A DNA stretch of 33,465 bases, taken from assembly GCA_003427395.1 (NCBI GenBank), contig BFEA01000288.1, positions 1,330,430 to 1,363,894 of the forward strand, written 5' to 3'. Below the pieces are notes generated by a model, which was given only the letters and a program-made list of their open reading frames with translations, was not told the DNA's origin and made no database searches. Of the stretch, positions 31,706 through 33,465 are shown piece by piece; within the stretch, counting starts at the first letter, position 1, and the number at the start of each line of letters is the position of its first letter. Origin of the DNA: Chara braunii. Taxonomy: Eukaryota; Streptophyta; Charophyceae; Charales; Characeae. Position numbers and translations under genes: made by a program.

Positions 31706-32550
31706 GGTAAAATATAACGAAGACAACGGGGGTAAAATTTTAACGGAGACAACGATTAAAATGTAACGGAGACAATCGATAAATTTAACTGAGACAACGG
31801 GGGGTAAAATGTAACGGTAACAGTGGGTAAATGTAACGGAGAACGGGGAAAAGATAATGGAGACAGTGGGTAAGAATATAACGGAGATAAAGGGGGGAAA
31901 ATAACGGAGACAGTGGGTAAGAATATAACGGAAATAACGGGTAAAAGATGACTGGGAGGACAACGGGTAAACTACGAACGGACCGGAAAAAATAAAAAGG
32001 GGATGCGGACGGGTAAAATTTAACCACGAGTCCTTCGAGACATCCGTTAAAATTTTAACGATACAGAGAACCTTCGAGACAGTGGGTAAAAAATGATGAC
32101 GGAGACCGTGGGTAAAAAATCATGACGGAGACAGTGGGTAAACGATAACGAAGAAACGGGTAAAAAATGACGGAGATAGTGGGTAAAAGATAACGGAGAC
32201 AGTGGGTAAAAGATAACCGAGACTGTGGGTAAAAAATGATGACGGAGGCAGTGGGTAAAAAATGATGACGGAGACAGTGGGTAAAAGATAACGGACTAAC
32301 GGGTAAAAAATGACGGAGATAGCGGTAAAAGATAACGGGGACAGTGGGTAAAAAGATAACGGAGGAAAAAAAACAAAAAACTAAAGTTATAATGGAGACA
32401 GCGGGTAGAAAAAGATGACGGAGGAAACGGGTAAAAGATAACGGAGACAGTGGGTAAAAGATAACGGAGACTGTGGGTAAAAAATGATGACGGAGGCAGT
32501 GGGTAAAAAAAGATGACGGAGGCAGAGGGTAAAAGACAACGGAGGGGAAA
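31706..32550. repeat. ~23-bp minisatellite, some 35 units
   Basis: Units close to AACGGAGACAGTGGGTAAAA repeat with variable linkers (GATA, AATGATG, TTT). The left end is more diverged (AAAATTTTAACGGAGACAAC) and the right end more uniform. Minus-strand frames of 80-190 codons with repeated LSFTHCLR-type peptides are by-products. Confidence 0.9.
32030..32070 (+). pseudogene. U6 snRNA 5' fragment inside the minisatellite
   Basis: GTCCTTCGAGACATCCGTTA followed by AAATTTTAACGATACAGAGA is the U6 5' stem-loop through the ACAGAGA box. It differs from the copy at 9634-9734 mainly by TTTTAAC for TTGGAAC. The following CCTTCGAGACAG returns to the repeat array. Confidence 0.75.
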
Positions 32551-32579
32551 AAAAAGCTAAGTTCCGAGGTAACGGCGCA

Positions 32580-32686
32580 ACCGTCTTCCCCCGAACATAA
32601 CGCACCCTGAAAAGGAACGCATACAAGGTATGTTTCCACCCAGATACAGTCAGAATGAGGGTGCCTTGTGTTCGGGGGAAGACGGT
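32580..32686. repeat. Foldback element 1
   Basis: The arms at 32580-32608 and 32658-32686 are 29 bp with 27 pairs. The left arm begins ACCGTCTTCCCCCGAACATA. The loop is about 49 bp and contains a smaller near-palindrome (GGAACGCATACAAGG...TTTCC). Confidence 0.9.
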
Positions 32687-32759
32687 AGTGGGAGGCAGTC
32701 GTTATGACCCTACTCTCCTATCCTCCCCTCTCTCGGCTGTTTCTCCACCCTTGCTGTTT

Positions 32760-32815
32760 CTCTTTTTTTTTTCTTTTTTTTTCTTGTTTTTTCCTTTTTT
32801 TTTTTTTTTTTTTTT
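32760..32815. repeat. T-rich tract
   Basis: Runs of T are broken by C. The downstream sequence CACCCTTGCTGTTTCTC also occurs directly upstream (about 32748), so the T-rich block lies between a 17-bp direct repeat. Confidence 0.85.
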
Positions 32816-32950
32816 CACCCTTGCTGTTTCTCTGGTAGGTTTCGGGGTTTGCAATCTTTTCCTGATCAGGAATGGAGCAGTCGAGTGCTTTCCTTTTCTA
32901 GCGTTCTGTATTTTTGCTATTCCGTTAGTGCGGTTCCGTTTGTTGTACTG

Positions 32951-33065
32951 CCCTCTTCACCCGAATACAACGTACGGTCATTAGTGATGTGATGTATGTA
33001 GACTGAAAGATACCCCAAATACATACAGCTATAATGACCGTACGTCGTATTCGGGTCAAGAAGGG
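32951..33065. repeat. Foldback element 2
   Basis: The arms at 32951-32983 and 33032-33065 pair over 33-34 bp with one indel and few mismatches. The left arm begins CCCTCTTCACCCGAATACAA, close to the arm of element 1 (CCGTCTTCCCCCGAACATAA), so the two belong to one family. The loop holds ATGTATGT...ACATAC. Confidence 0.9.
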
Positions 33066-33106
33066 TAATGGACTTTGGCTATGGTTTTGCAAGCTACTCA
33101 GTAGCT

Positions 33107-33110
<4 letters not shown>

Positions 33111-33138
<28 letters not shown>
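33111..33138. repeat. poly(T) tract
   Basis: A run of 28 T between TAGCTGGA and GGTGCGGC. Confidence 0.95.
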
Positions 33139-33235
33139 GGTGCGGCTGACTGTTCTGTACAACTGCAGTCTGTCCTGTTGTTGCAGGCTACTCTGCTCCT
33201 GTAGCCTGCTCTCTTCCTGTATTCCTATTCCGGCC

Positions 33236-33465
33236 CTCGGTTCCTTCAGTCTATTCCAGGAATAGACTATAGTGCAGTGTAGTCCCTGTCTTCTCCGGTC
33301 TGTCTTTTTCAGCACAGCACAGCACTCTTCCTCGTTCTATTCTATAGCCTTCGGTTCCTTCTGTCTATTACTCCTTTGGCTATTCTGTTCCTGGAGTCAA
33401 TTCTGTTCCAGCAGTCTATTCCAGGAATATCGACTATACTGCAGTGTAGTCCCTGTCTTTTCCAC
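33236..33465. repeat. ~173-bp tandem repeat with palindromic core, runs off the window
   Basis: CAGTCTATTCCAGGAATA followed by GACTATA-TGCAGTGTAGTCC and CTGTCTT occurs at about 33247 and 33411. A related CGGTTCCTTCTGTCTATT lies at 33350. The first copy contains the perfect 21-bp palindrome AGTCTATTCCAGGAATAGACT at 33248-33268. Confidence 0.85.

Noticed and set aside
31706-32550. CRISPR-like regularly spaced repeats
   Set aside because: Units are about 23 bp and contiguous with no unique spacers, and the window is clearly eukaryotic. It is a minisatellite.
31703-32639. Minus-strand frames with repeated LSFTHCLR peptides, resembling a repeat protein
   Set aside because: The peptide repeats follow from the 23-bp DNA minisatellite, and the frame changes between units.

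Overview
The window looks like repeat-rich nuclear DNA of a green plant. A streptophyte is most likely, either a charophyte alga or a land plant; the species cannot be fixed from sequence alone. Three things point there: a LINE whose first protein has the plant-type DUF4283-like region plus CCHC knuckle, plant-like U6 snRNA and 5S rRNA sequences, and many MITEs, foldback elements, satellites and microsatellites. I found no intact host protein-coding gene. Nearly all open frames are short, or are products of microsatellites and minisatellites.

Layout. 1-1769: homopolymer, GAG/GAA-rich and CT-rich DNA with small tandem duplications. 1770-9480: an apparently full-length but decayed LINE on the minus strand, flanked by a 10-bp target-site duplication (TSD). 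It has ORF1 (gag-like, zinc knuckle), ORF2 (unrecognised N-terminal region, APE-type endonuclease, reverse transcriptase, C-terminal zinc finger) and a 3' UTR ending in an A-rich tail. A 459-bp Harbinger/Tourist-like MITE sits inside its C-terminal zinc-finger region. 9489-9747: 8 bp beyond the LINE, a full-length U6 snRNA is fused to a nearly full-length 5S rRNA and ends in poly(A). The unit is flanked by a 12-bp TSD, so it is a chimeric retrocopy. 9750-13180: a 90-bp duplication, a foldback element, one half of a diverged repeat pair, and a 122-bp tandem repeat with alternating A/B monomers. 13180-18190: microsatellites, a strong hairpin, an interspersed 20-bp motif, a second foldback copy, a CAG-rich tract, and a possible broken gene for a secreted cysteine-rich protein. 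18340-19500: a 175-bp satellite-like repeat and a roughly 150-bp piece of 28S rRNA. 19500-28600: mostly AT-rich, non-coding DNA with a third foldback copy, a 60-bp minisatellite and the second half of the diverged pair. 28600-33465: a poly-C tract with ambiguous bases, two U6 fragments, a small foldback family, long CT repeats, a 23-bp minisatellite that resembles part of U6, and a 173-bp repeat.

How the parts relate. The LINE is the obvious type of engine for the U6-5S retrocopy. Both insertions lie on the same strand, both TSDs begin AAAT on that strand, and both end in A-rich tails, as expected for L1-type target-primed reverse transcription. This LINE copy is itself inactive: it has stops, frameshifts, a MITE insertion and an altered FADD box, so a different active copy must have acted. 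The U6 pieces near 28.8 kb and 32.0 kb suggest that U6-derived sequence has entered this locus more than once.
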